DNA of 64,000 bases from NCBI GenBank assembly GCA_002914805.1, contig JXTB01000078.1, positions 923,235 through 987,234 on the forward strand. The letters run 5' to 3'. The notes beneath the pieces are model-generated. The model did not search any database and had not been told where the DNA came from. It saw only the letters and a list, made by a program, of their open reading frames with translations. The translations under genes and the position numbers were made by a program. Positions within the stretch are counted from its first letter, which is position 1. Each line of letters opens with the position of its first letter. Positions 22,728-33,092 of the stretch are shown here, one piece after another. The DNA is from Parasponia andersonii. Its lineage: Eukaryota; Streptophyta; Magnoliopsida; Rosales; Cannabaceae.

Positions 22728-25381
22728 TGTAACGACTGGACTTTTCGGGCCGTTAACTACTTACCTTCTTAGCTTATTAAAAAAAAAAAGAAATTTAGAT
22801 ACTGAAAATTCATTATAAATTTTTTTTTATATATTTTTATATCTTTTTAAGAGATTTATATTCATAACTAACAATTTACTTAAATTTTGAAAACAAGTAA
22901 ATACTTCTCAACGGTTAAGTACCCTTTATTTAAATTTGATTATAAAATTTTTATTTAGGTGATTTAAATAATGCACAAACATAAAGGGCTCTCAGGTGAG
23001 AAGGGGGGCACATACGGACCACTTAAATCCCAAGCTCTCCTTAGATAATTTAGGTCTTTTTGATAGAACCCCTTGTGTTTTGCATTTATTTAAATCAAAA
23101 TATTTTCTCTTTTAGATCTTTAAAAAAGACATTTGTTTAACTTCTATCAAAATACATTTTCAAGTTCAATTTGATTAAACCATACATTACGAAATAAAAT
23201 ACTAAGTTATAAGTACATTTTCAAACAACATCAAGCTTATATAATTGAAATCATTTGTCTCATAATAAGAATATATGCGGAAATAATTTTGATGACAGTA
23301 TTCTATTGCCCGTGCCTCGCATTCATGCCCGCTTCAATTCCAGCTAACCCATCAATCAAATCAGAGGTTTCTTTCCTTTAGTACCTATAGCATGGATACT
23401 CATAAAATGTGAGCTTTCGCCTAGTAAGTACAATGTAATTTTCACAAAATATTTTTCTTATGAACAAACAATTCTTTTTTTCTTTTTATTATGAAAGTCC
23501 AATTATGCTGTTTTATAAAATTATTACTTTACGCTTTATTATAAGATATTATGTCATGATTTTATCTCATTCTTGATTGTAAAGTCTTTTATCTTTTTTA
23601 TAAGCCCCGGTGTACGCACTGAGTGTGCACTACCGAATGGGGAACCAGGGGAGCAACCCATCTGAAAACACCCACGGTCATAATCTTAACATACTTTTCC
23701 TCGGGAATCCTCGCTTAGGGGAGGTCGGTCTTATTTTCTCTCTGATATCCTCACCTAGTAGAGGTTAGTACGACACCTTTAAATTCTTTATCTTATTTAG
23801 TGTTTTCTTAATATGAGTGGGTACGCTTCAATAAACCCAAACTTATATTCAAGTATCATAGCATTTCCTTTGTTAAAGTATGTTGAAGTATTTTCATGAT
23901 AACATTGTAAAGCAAGCATACATCATGTTTTTATAGCATAGGAAAAGTATCTTATAAATATATATTATACATAGGCCATACAATAATAATATAAAGGTAA
24001 GTTAACACATGAAAGTAATTCAAATATATCATACTGCAAACATGAAATATTTTCAACCATCCATGCCATAGGTGAAATTGTACTTACCTCGTAATATGAT
24101 TGTCCTAGTTCCACTCGTTAATTACATACATCTAGATTGAAGTTTGCCCTGATGTATATATACTGTATTTGTTAGAGAAATTTAAAGTGGCCTTATACTA
24201 TTTTTTTTTAACTTCAAATTACTTAATAGGCTTAAAATATTTAAGACTCAGTCTTGATCCAGCATAAAACTTCACGTCTGAGAAACAATGTCATGTTATA
24301 TTCATTGACTAATTTCTACTTTCACTTAGATGGATGAGATTTGATTCTCCTTAANNNNNNNNNNNNNNNNNNNNNNNNNNNNNNNNNNNNNNNNNNNNNN
24401 NNNNNNNNNNNNNNNNNNNNNNNNNNNNNNNNNNNNNNNNNNNNNNNNNNNNNNNNNNNNNNNNNNNNNNNNNNNNNNNNNNNNNNNNNNNNNNNNNNNN
24501 NNNNNNNNNNNNNNNNNNNNNNNNNNNNNNNNNNNNNNNNNNNNNNNNNNNNNNNNNNNNNNNNNNNNNNNNNNNNNNNNNNNNNNNNNNNNNNNNNNNN
24601 NNNNNNNNNNNNNNNNNNNNNNNNNNNNNNNNNNNNNNNNNNNNNNNNNNNNNNNNNNNNNNNNNNNNNNNNNNNNNNNNNNNNNNNNNNNNNNNNNNNN
24701 NNNNNNNNNNNNNNNNNNNNNNNNNNNNNNNNNNNNNNNNNNNNNNNNNNNNNNNNNNNNNNNNNGGAGATAAAAGTTACTAATTAGTTTTGTCTATGTC
24801 TTCCACTTTGAATTATGGCCACTAATTTCCAAAGAACATTTCTATTATGATTTTCTTTTTTTTTTCCTACCTTTTGAATTACCCACTAACTTTATCCCTT
24901 TCCTTTTCTATTCCACTCATTTAAAGTTATTACCTTCCTAAGGTAAAACTTTACTACTCTTCATCTTTTTTATAACTTATTTTCTACCCTTAGATTGATT
25001 TGTCTACTTAATTCTTTGTATACTTAAATCCTAGTCATTCAAATTATGACATGGTACTATTTTGGTGCAACCATTAACTTTAGGTTATAAAATGTAACAA
25101 TTTTTTTAATGTGATATAAACATGTCACATTTTGAATTAGGTTATATTGATGTTCATAATATAATTATTATAGAATCAATTTATTATTAAGGAAAACTAA
25201 CTTACAATTTCTAAGTTAAAACAAGGATTAACTATGATTTTCTCACGTAAAAAAATTTAACATTAAAATAATACCACACATAATTTCAAGTATTTGTGAA
25301 TGTAAACTTATTAAAATTTGACACTAAATTTTATAATAATTCTACTAATATTGCAAGTCTAAGGATTCCTAGGGGGTTATA
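22728..25381 (+). mobile_element. Solo LTR of an unassigned Ty3/gypsy family inside element X
   Basis: Starts TGTAACGACTGG and ends GGGGGTTATA, probably a TACA end with one transition. It is flanked by TTAGG at 22723-22727 and 25382-25386. The interval has no protein-like ORF, and element X is continuous across it (protease on the left, gag on the right). It is about 2.65 kb including a 411-base assembly gap, so the real length is uncertain. TGTAACGAC starts are common in long LTRs of chromoviruses such as the Del/Tekay group. That placement is inference. Confidence 0.8.
24355..24765. other. Assembly gap (411 N)
   Basis: Run of N inside the solo LTR. Any ORF spanning it is an artefact. Confidence 1.
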
Positions 25382-25386
25382 TTAGG

Positions 25387-27060
25387 TAGATGCTTCTTCA
25401 ACAAGACGTCACTACACTCTTTGGTTAGAGCTACTGTCTCAAACTTGACCATTCTTCTCTTCTTTGAAAGGATCTCCTTCATAAACTTCACATAGCTAGG
25501 TATTTGCTCAAGAGCCTCAGAAAAAGGGATGTTGATGTGAAGCTTCTTGAACACTTCTAGGAACTTGGAAAATTGTTGGTCAAGTTTCTTCTTCTGCAAC
25601 CTTTGGGGAAAGGGTAATGGTAGATTGTAAGAAGATAGTTTTGGCATAGGTGTTAGAGATTTCCTAGTAACTTTTTCTTCAACTTGACTTTCTCCTTCAA
25701 TCTCTTTTTCAGATATTTCAGTGGCCTTTGATGTTCCTTGTAGTTCTTTCCCACTTCTCAGTGTCACCGCTTTGCATTGCTCCTTCATGTCTCCTTTTGT
25801 ATTTGCCTCGGTATTTCTAAGAAAATTTCTTTGTGGCTAGTTGGTAAGGGAATTAGCCAATTGACCAAGTTGTTTCTCTAGAGATCTCATTATGGTGACT
25901 TAGTTTTGAAGAGTAGCTTCATTCTTGGCTATATATTGTATGAGAATCTCTTCCATTAATGGCTTATTCTCTTGTGTGGAGTGACTTACATTCTGAAATC
26001 CTAAAGGATGCATTGGTCTTGAATTAGAACTCTTTGATGATTTTAATTGCTTCTGAGAAGTTTAAATGATTTCTCTAACCTAGATTGTAGGAATTAGAGT
26101 AAAGGTTGTTATGTTGTTGTTGATTGTGATTGTCTACAAACTAAATTGACTCCATGTTTATAGGACAAAATGAACTTAAGTGACTATCACTATATTACTC
26201 ATATAACTCGATTGAACTATGCAGAGCATGAACTCTATGAACCACCATAGAATCAAATTTCTTGGTCAAGGCATTAACTTAGGTAGCCAATATTAAAATA
26301 GCTTATATCTCATTAATACTAGCTGCTCTCTTTGGATTGACTCTCTTTAAACCATATTAGAAGTCATTTGCAGCCATCTCCTCTAATAAATCAAAAGCTT
26401 CATCAAAATATTTATCCATTAGAGCACCACCAGCTGCTGCATCCACTATAGTTCTCAAATGCCCCATCAAATTATTGTAGAAAGTTTGAACCAGGAGCTA
26501 TCTGGGAATTGCATGATGAAGACACCTTCTCATTAGCTCCTTATAGCACTCCCAAGCTTCGTCTAAAGACTCATTATTAAACTGCACAAATGAGGTAATA
26601 TCATTCCTCAATTTAGCTGTCTTGGTAGGAGGGATAAACTTAGTAAGGAACTTCTAAGCCAATGCGTCCCAAGTGGTGATAGAGGTAGAGCATTCAATCA
26701 TCCTTTCGCCTTATCCTTCAAAGAGAATGAGAACAAACATAAACGAATGGTATCATCAATCACCTTGTTGTGTTTGAAGGTATCACATATCTCTAAGAAG
26801 TTCATGATGTGTTGGTTGGAGTCATCATTAGGCAAACCACCAAACTGACAAGTCCCTTGCACCATCTGAATGATAGCTGGCTTCAGTTCAAAGTTATTGG
26901 CATTGATGGCAAGTCTTCAGATGCTAGAACTAACTCTATTGACTACAGGTTCGACAAAATCCTGAAGTGGCCTTGCATTGTCTTGGTCTTCCATGGTGAG
27001 TTGAGGATTATTCCTTTGATTTCTCTGTCTTCTAAGGTTCTTCAAGGTTCACTCAATTTT
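25387..27060 (-). pseudogene. Element X gag
   Basis: The C-terminal part, 25788-25369, is open for 139 codons: AVTLRSGKELQGTSKATE, then QRLQKKKLDQQFSKFLEVFK and KLHINIPFSEALEQIPSYV, followed by FETVALTKECSDVLL, the typical end of Athila gag leading into protease. The capsid part lies at about 26880-26400 in broken frames and includes LEICDTFKHNKV. The last codons overlap the right target duplication of the solo LTR at 25382-25386. Element Y carries the homologous region at 18300-19990. Confidence 0.82.
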
Positions 27061-27212
27061 AGGGTCTAAAGGTAAAAATTCAAGGCTCCTTGCTCGTCTC
27101 ATACATAAAGCCTGATAGTTCTAATACTTGAAATATTCATAGAAAATAAAGAAAGTTTGAATTAAATCTAAACTAGTTGATATTAGTATTAACAAATTGT
27201 AAATCATCGTGC

Positions 27213-27230
27213 TCTCCAGCAACAATGCCA
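27213..27230 (-). other. Primer-binding site of element X
   Basis: The minus strand reads TGGCATTGTTGCTGGAGA, six bases from the LTR end. It corresponds to the Athila-type TGGCGCCGTTGCC site with C-to-T and G-to-A changes. Confidence 0.7.
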
Positions 27231-27236
27231 AAAACA

Positions 27237-28588
27237 TGTTGAGTTATTTCTAACAAATAAACCGCAAGTATACGGATTACAACAAGTAATATAAATGAAA
27301 AGAGAATGTCGAATCCTATAGAGAGCACATGATTAACTAATGTTAAGTGCTAACCGTAACTAGTTGGAAATTTATTCAAACGACAATAAATAAAAATTTA
27401 AAATATAAATACAATTTAAAAGAAAATAATAGCAATCAAAACTAAGCAACTAACAATAGTTTTAACACAATGATGAAAAGTCTAGGGATACAATCTATCC
27501 TCTAATTCCTTCAATTACTAGCTTTCCTCACCATTTAATCATCTATTTAGAGTTAATAACCGAGAATTCAATGGTATTTATAAATTCCTTTCTAAGACAC
27601 AAGTGAAAATATCCAAACAAGATAATATGTTTCTCCTAACATAAATTAGTTAGACTCATTAAGCTTGGTAATTCCCATACAAGGTTGCACAAGTCATATA
27701 GATATATTTCTATCCTATGCAAACTCACCCTACACTAGGTAATCTTATATTGTTCAACTTATGTCCAAACCTAAATTCCCTTTCCCAAGTTCATAGAGGT
27801 TTCACACATCAATTCTATTTAGTGGCTAAGTAAATAGATGTATTAAGCATAAGGTAGAATAATTAACTCATTAATGAATATCAAGAACAAATGAAGAACA
27901 TAAAGTAAATGAATTATATTAGAAGTTTGATTACATCTCTAGCAATAAATTTTAGTTCATAGTAATACCAAAAGAAACACAATAGAAATAATAAAGCTTA
28001 TACACGTTCATTGCAAAAAATGGAAGAATAAAACTAAAGGAAGAGAAAGAAAAACTCTTTGAAGCTTTCTCAATCTTTTTGTCCCCTCTTGATTCCTCCT
28101 TCCTCTTGTTGTTTCTCCTTGACAAATTGTCTAAAAACTCTGGTTGCTATGGATTTCTTCGTCCCCCATCAAATGAGCTAAAGAGAGGTTAAATAATAGA
28201 GGTAATCCGACCACGATCTAGAAATTCAGTAACATGTTCTGCACTTTGTAGCACTGGCATTGTGGCTCCATAAAGCCCAGGAAATGGCACCGCGGTACTA
28301 TAAAGTAGTGCTGCAGTGCCATACTATTGATGCCGCAACACTAATTTGGCACTACAGCACCTATTTTTCCCTTCATAACTGGCACTGCTACACATTGTAG
28401 AGGTGATGTTTGCCATCAGAATTGCTTTGATTTAGTCTCAGTTTTACTTGAAAAATCAGTATTCACTATTCAATGACTTCTCATCTAAAATATACACAAA
28501 AAATAACAAATCGGATAAAAAGAACTCAAAGATAAGTAATTCTTAAGCTTGAAAGGATGCTAAAGTTAAGTGTAGAATCCACTTAACA
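27237..28588 (-). repeat. 5' LTR of element X (1352 bp)
   Basis: On the plus strand it starts TGTTGAGTTATTTC and ends CCACTTAACA. Homologous along its length to the LTRs of Y but clearly diverged from them, so X and Y belong to one family or sister families. X ends at 28588. Its left partner LTR is outside the window. Confidence 0.88.
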
Positions 28589-28713
28589 AGGTGCTTAGCA
28601 TATTTAACATGGACGGAATGAAGTCCATGAGTACTCCTTTGACTAGGCACTTCAAACTAACCAAAGAGCAATCATTCTCAACAAAAGAGTAGCGAACATA
28701 CATGGCAAAGCTG
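28589..28713 (+). pseudogene. Copia reverse transcriptase fragment
   Basis: A plus-strand frame reads LSIFNMDGMKSMSTPLTRHF followed by KLTKEQSFSTKE, a stop, and YMAKLPN. This is the C-terminal RT segment of a copia element (compare the VSTPLAPHFKL segment at 63880 on the other strand). It is only about 120 bp and is followed at once by chromovirus-like sequence. Element X seems to have inserted into it. Confidence 0.7.
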
Positions 28714-30239
28714 CCTAATAAGGACATGACTAGCACGAGAGCATGGAGTATAGATTCAATTCAAGTTCCCATTAGTCCGATTACAAGAGCGCGTACCAAG
28801 AAATTCCAAAATGTGCTAAGTAGGCTAATTTAAGTGATTTGGGTTCACGCATGCACGTGGAGGCCCATTGATGGTGATGAACAAATTTTTCAGCCCTTAA
28901 CAAGCATGATTCAAGTTCAAGAAAGTCAATAGGTGCATTTTATGGGAGGAAAATTTGATTTATAAATGCTTAAAATCCAATTCGTAGCTTACTTTCCTTA
29001 TTTGGATTTAGGTGCATTTTAGATACCAAAACAAATTTCTTTGCTTGTTACATTTTCTTTATTGACGTGTAATAGGCTGAGTATTAAGGGATTAAATCCT
29101 AAATTGACTCCCTTTAATTGGGGCAGAAATTATCTTAGCTATTAGGTGGTCTTTCCTTTTCTGGTTTGTGCAAGTTGCCTTAGGCATGTTTTTAGAGGAT
29201 AGTCTTTAGGATTTTTTAAGTTCGAAAATTTGTGGCATTAGTCTTATAAATTGTACACTTTTCATTCAATAAAGCATCACGTGTTTTTCATAAAAAAATT
29301 GAGAATAATTTCTCATCGGTTCTTTTAGAACTATTTTTATCTTATCAGATTTCTCTATGATGTTCATCCCTTAACTTATCAATCGAGTTTCTATTCTTGA
29401 TTATAGCATCCTCCTTTATTCTAAGGTTCATATCTCTTTATAGGTATTAGGTCGCAGTTTCCATCCGAATCTGAAAGTAGAACAGTCCTAAGCATTAATC
29501 ATGTTATGCATTTCAACACAAGTTAGTGTAGTTCGTATTAGTTAGTACTAGAGCTGTGGTTTATGTTTCAGGTTTACCTCTCTTATTTGCTTTTTTTTCG
29601 TGTCTCAGGTTCTGGTTTCAATCTTTCCATTTCATTGTTTAACTTTTTCATTGCCTTATCGTGCTTCTGTCACTAGTTCTTTGGTCAAATTTCTTTCTTT
29701 ATCATTGTGAAACGAATTCTTGTTGGGATTTTGGTTTCGTAATATTCAAAAAAAAAAGGAGTATGGAGACACTTCTTAAAAAAAATTTTGCAAACAAACT
29801 CATTATCATATTCCTTACTAGAAAATCAAGTTCCAATCTTAACAAAAAAAAATTGGGCAAATTTTGGTTTCTTTTGTGATTCATTTTGTGTGAACCTAAG
29901 GTTTGAACTAGTAATTTTCGTGCTAAACAGTAATCCCAATCTGTGAATCTTTACTTCTCAATTTCTAGAAATTTTGTTCCTTTTTTATTCACTAAATTCG
30001 AATTTGTTTACTGAGTTTGGGTGTGGATTATTTCTAGGAAATTATGATTTTTTGTTTGATTAGTTTGATAAGAACTCTTAAGAAATTACGAGTGAAAAAA
30101 GACAAGAGTAATGAGTTCATCTTGAGGGTAAAAACCGAGTTTGTTGTATGAAAACACGAGTGCTGAATGGATTGATTATTCAAGTAAAACACATGAGGGA
30201 GTGTCGTGAGGTTCTGCTAAATTTGTTTTGTAGAGAACA
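28714..30239 (+). other. Chromovirus-like polyprotein tail, LTR and leader
   Basis: The first part reads AWSIDSIQVPISPITRARTK, then KKFQNVLSRLI, a tail seen at the 3' end of chromovirus polyproteins. A long AT-rich non-coding stretch follows that includes an AATAAA signal (about 29268) and probably LTR plus leader sequence. It leads directly into gag at 30240. LTR limits could not be fixed because no repeat partner lies in the window. Confidence 0.5.
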
Positions 30240-31140
30240 TATCTGACAGCAAAGCTAAGGGCACTACTGATGATGCTTCTAGTCCAATGGATCCAAAGCT
30301 TTTGATTGAGGCATTAGTGGGAGAGATAAGACGAATGATGAGGGGAAGTTGGGACACTTACATGAGCATTTAGATCGAGTGAAGAATGCACATGCAAAAC
30401 AATGACAACCCATTCCTCAAGCACATATGAGAGATAGAGTTCTAGTTAGAAAAGAGGTTGATAATTACTATAGGGATGAGTATGATGAGAAAAAGTATTC
30501 CGCAAGTAGTCATAGGAGGAATGGACGGGGCAAGAGAGCTAGAAAACAAAGGGTGATAGCTTGAGTAGTATTAAGATGAAGATTCTTTCATTTCAAGATA
30601 AAAACAATCTAGAAGCATATATTGAGTGGGAGAAAAAGGTAGAATTAGTATTCACTTACCACAACTACTCTGAGATTAAGAAAGTAAAACTTGTTGCCAT
30701 TAATTTTTCTGATTATGCTATTATTTAGTTGGATCAATTGATGTTGAATAGGAGAAGAAGCATGGAGCATCCAATAAAGATGTAGGAAAAGATAAAAACT
30801 ATGATGAGGAAGCAGTTTGTATTGAGCTACTACTACTATCTGAAGTTGTATAATAAGTTGTAAAGTCTTAGACAAGGTAACCGGAGTATAGAAGAATATT
30901 ATAAGGAGGTGGAAGTCACTATGATTCAAGCGAATATGGAGGAGGATCAGGAGGCTTCGATGTCTTGATTCTTAGTTAGTTTGAATCGGAAAATTGCTAA
31001 TGTGGTGGAATTACAACATCGTGTAGAGTTGGAGGATATAGTACACATGGTTATAAAAATTGAGAACCAACTCAAAAGGAGAGGCAGCACACGTTCAAGC
31101 CAAAATCCAAGTACATCTGCTTAGAAACCAAATCAATGGA
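30240..31140 (+). pseudogene. Chromovirus-type gag
   Basis: The start region reads MDPKLLIEALVGEIRRMM (about 30288). After a frameshift the capsid part reads ILSFQDKNNLEAYIEWEKKV and ELVFTYHNYSEIKKVKLVAI, then LDQLMLNRRRS, EEYYKEVEVTMIQANMEEDQ and VVELQHRVELEDIVHMVIKI, the usual plant Ty3/gypsy (chromovirus) gag core. Stops occur at about 30728, 30859 and 30967. The basic tail after 31080 precedes a degraded zinc knuckle at about 31250 (KYFKYQGRSHIASQ). Confidence 0.82.
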
Positions 31141-31379
31141 AGAAGAATGAGTAGCAACTTATGATGAAACCAAAAATTGAACAAAAACAAGAAGCAACTA
31201 GCTATGTAAGTCAAGGTAAATTCTATTCTTCTTCTAAGAATCATGATATCAAGTATTTTAAATACCAAGGTAGGAGTCACATAGCTAGCCAACATTCGAA
31301 TAAAAGAGTTATGGTGTTGCGAGATGATGGTGAAATCAAAACTAAAAATAAATATGACACCAACCATATACCACCATTA

Positions 31380-32095
31380 TAGGATGCCAATGATAAAGAA
31401 TACACTACCCAAGATGATTTATTGGTGGCGAGGAGAGCTCTAAGTATGCAAGTCAAAGAAGATGAAGAGGTGCAACGAGAAAATATCTTTCATACTAGGT
31501 GCCACATTCAAAATAAGATATGTAGTGTGAATATTGATGATGGTAGTTGTACTAATATTACTAGCACTACTATAGTAGATAACTCAGGTTTTTGAACCAT
31601 TAAGCATCCCGACCTTACAAGTTGCAATAGCTAAATAATAGTGGTGAAGTAAGGGTTAATAAACAGGTGTTAGTAGCATTTCAGATTGGTAAATATGAAG
31701 ATGAAGTAACGTGTGATATAGTACTAATGAAAGCGGGACACTTGTTGTTAGGACGCTCACGACAATTCGATAGGCATGTGAACATGATGGATTTACAAAC
31801 AAATACTCATTTATACTTAATCAATGACCAAATACTCTTGTACCTTTGATGCCAAAATAAGTTCATGAAGATTAAGTGAGGTTACAAAAAAAGAGCGAAT
31901 AAAAGAGAAAGAGTGTAAAAGAGAAAGAGATAGAGAGAGAGAAAGAGACCGAAGAAAAAAAGAGAGAAAAGACAATTATAGATTTGACCATTGAGAGAAA
32001 AGTAGAGAGAAAATAAAAGAATTTTTATACAAAAGCCAAAGAAATTAAGAGAACAATGTTTTCAAACCAGGCGATGATTGTATTCTTATACAAAG
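31380..32095 (+). pseudogene. Chromovirus-type protease and linker to RT
   Basis: Broken frames show RCHIQNKICSVNIDDGSCTN, where the catalytic Asp region DDGSC is kept, and then VLVAFQIGKYEDEVTCDIVL and AGHLLLGRSRQFDRH, the conserved flap and C-terminal end. A very purine-rich linker (31890-32020) encodes a Lys/Glu-rich spacer, and a segment to 32095 resembles the KxFxxMFSNQAMIVFLYKD motif before RT. RT itself is absent: the element stops at 32095, where a MITE-derived sequence and TA repeats begin. Confidence 0.8.
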
Positions 32096-32146
32096 ATTGG
32101 CAACCCATAGGTAAAGAAAAAAAATACCTATTGGATCGGCAACTTT

Positions 32147-32177
<31 letters not shown>

Positions 32178-32180
32178 GAG
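32096..32180. mobile_element. Partial MITE end next to a (TA)n(CA)n microsatellite
   Basis: The stretch CCCATAGGTAAAGAAAA...ACCTATTGGATCGGCAAC is nearly identical to the right terminal repeat of the MITE at 47210-47451, followed by the same TATATA run. Only about 50 bp of the element remains. The microsatellite (TA then CA) spans 32147-32177. Confidence 0.7.
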
Positions 32181-32780
32181 AATTTCCTCTTTTACACAAC
32201 TCATAGTGTACTCTCTTCTTAAACTACTTGCTGCTAAGGATGAAACTTCTAAATAATTCTTAGGTTCGTTTGGTGGAATTTTCTAAACCATTGAACTCTT
32301 AAAAAAGAGCAAATAAAGTTTAATCTAAAAGTAATTTAGAGTAAAATACTGGAATAAGAAGAAGAGAAAAGAAAGTTTTTAAAAATATTTTTCAATGAGT
32401 ATTTTTGTACTTAATGAAAATTCATGACGTATGTAAAAAGAAATTTTAAAAACTTTGAAGAGCATACTCGAAAAAAGAGTAAGAAAAAAAAAACAATAGA
32501 ACTACTTTAAAATTAAATAAATATATATTAAATATATATATATATATATATGATTATTAGGTATTTTTTTTACTTATCCAAATATTTTTATTTTTAATAG
32601 TTGGATCATGATTTGAGTAATTAAATAAAATAATAAAAATAAATATTATTATTCAATATTTTTATCACTTTAATTTTTAGTATGAAATGTATAATAATTT
32701 TTAATTAACTAAAATAATAAATATATAGTTAAAAAAAGTACAGCGACCAATATATATATTAATATATATATATATATAAA
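32181..32780. other. AT-rich intergenic spacer upstream of GlyRS
   Basis: No coding signal. It holds TA microsatellites at about 32521-32552 and 32757-32779. A stretch beginning GGTTCGTTTGGTGG at 32263 resembles the ends of many plant MITEs, but no partner end was found. Confidence 0.6.
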
Positions 32781-33092
32781 GGTTTTTTTTTTTTTTAAGG
32801 GGAGAAAAATAAATATATGTAGTTCGTTGATTTTAGATAAAGAAGAGCAAACCCTTTCTTTCATCTATACTCCACCCATCGGTCCTCTCAGCCGCCAGCC
32901 TAACGCAGCCTGATCCTCACTCCTCTCACTCAGACACATTCACGAATTCAGACTTGAGAGTGGGGGTCTTCTTGTGTGTGTATGTTTGTTGTGCCTTACC
33001 GCATCTCGTTGAATCGCCTCAGCCTCAGCCTCGCCTTTTGCTCCTTATCATCAACATCATCTCTATCAATACCACTAAGAAGAAGAATAAGA
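32781..33092 (+). promoter_or_regulatory. GlyRS promoter-proximal region and leader with two in-frame AUGs
   Basis: The leader is pyrimidine-rich from about 32850 (CTTTCTTTCATC), typical of plant 5' UTRs. The only earlier AUG, at 32816, is followed directly by a stop. The next AUG at 32982 has a T at -3 (weak context) and is in frame with the AUG at 33093, which has A at -3 and G at +4 (strong). Ribosomes should therefore initiate at both by leaky scanning. The longer product gains [19 protein letters not shown] and a Ser/Arg-rich tail, without acidic residues, which suits a mitochondrial presequence. Targeting is inference. Confidence 0.65.

Larger units (their letters stand above)
6747..28588 (-). 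mobile_element. Athila-type Ty3/gypsy element X, host of two nested insertions
   Basis: Read on the minus strand, the order is 5' LTR (28588-27237), primer-binding site, gag, protease, and the N-terminal part of RT (up to 21656). The C-terminal RT and RNase H then continue at 8017-6747. The RT is interrupted by element Y (8023-21650), and the gag/protease junction by a solo LTR (22728-25381). The left end is cut by copia A at 6746, so integrase, env-like region and 3' LTR of X lie outside the window or are lost. Motifs such as FIDDFSIFG and LGHKISKKGIEVDKAK place it in the Athila lineage. Many frameshifts and stops make it inactive. Confidence 0.88.

Noticed and set aside
24341-24787. 148-codon ORF on the plus strand
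   Set aside because: Made almost entirely of N. It is the assembly gap in the solo LTR.
32976-32981. Start of GlyRS at 32976
   Set aside because: That codon is GTG. The first true in-frame AUG is 32982, and the strong-context AUG is 33093.
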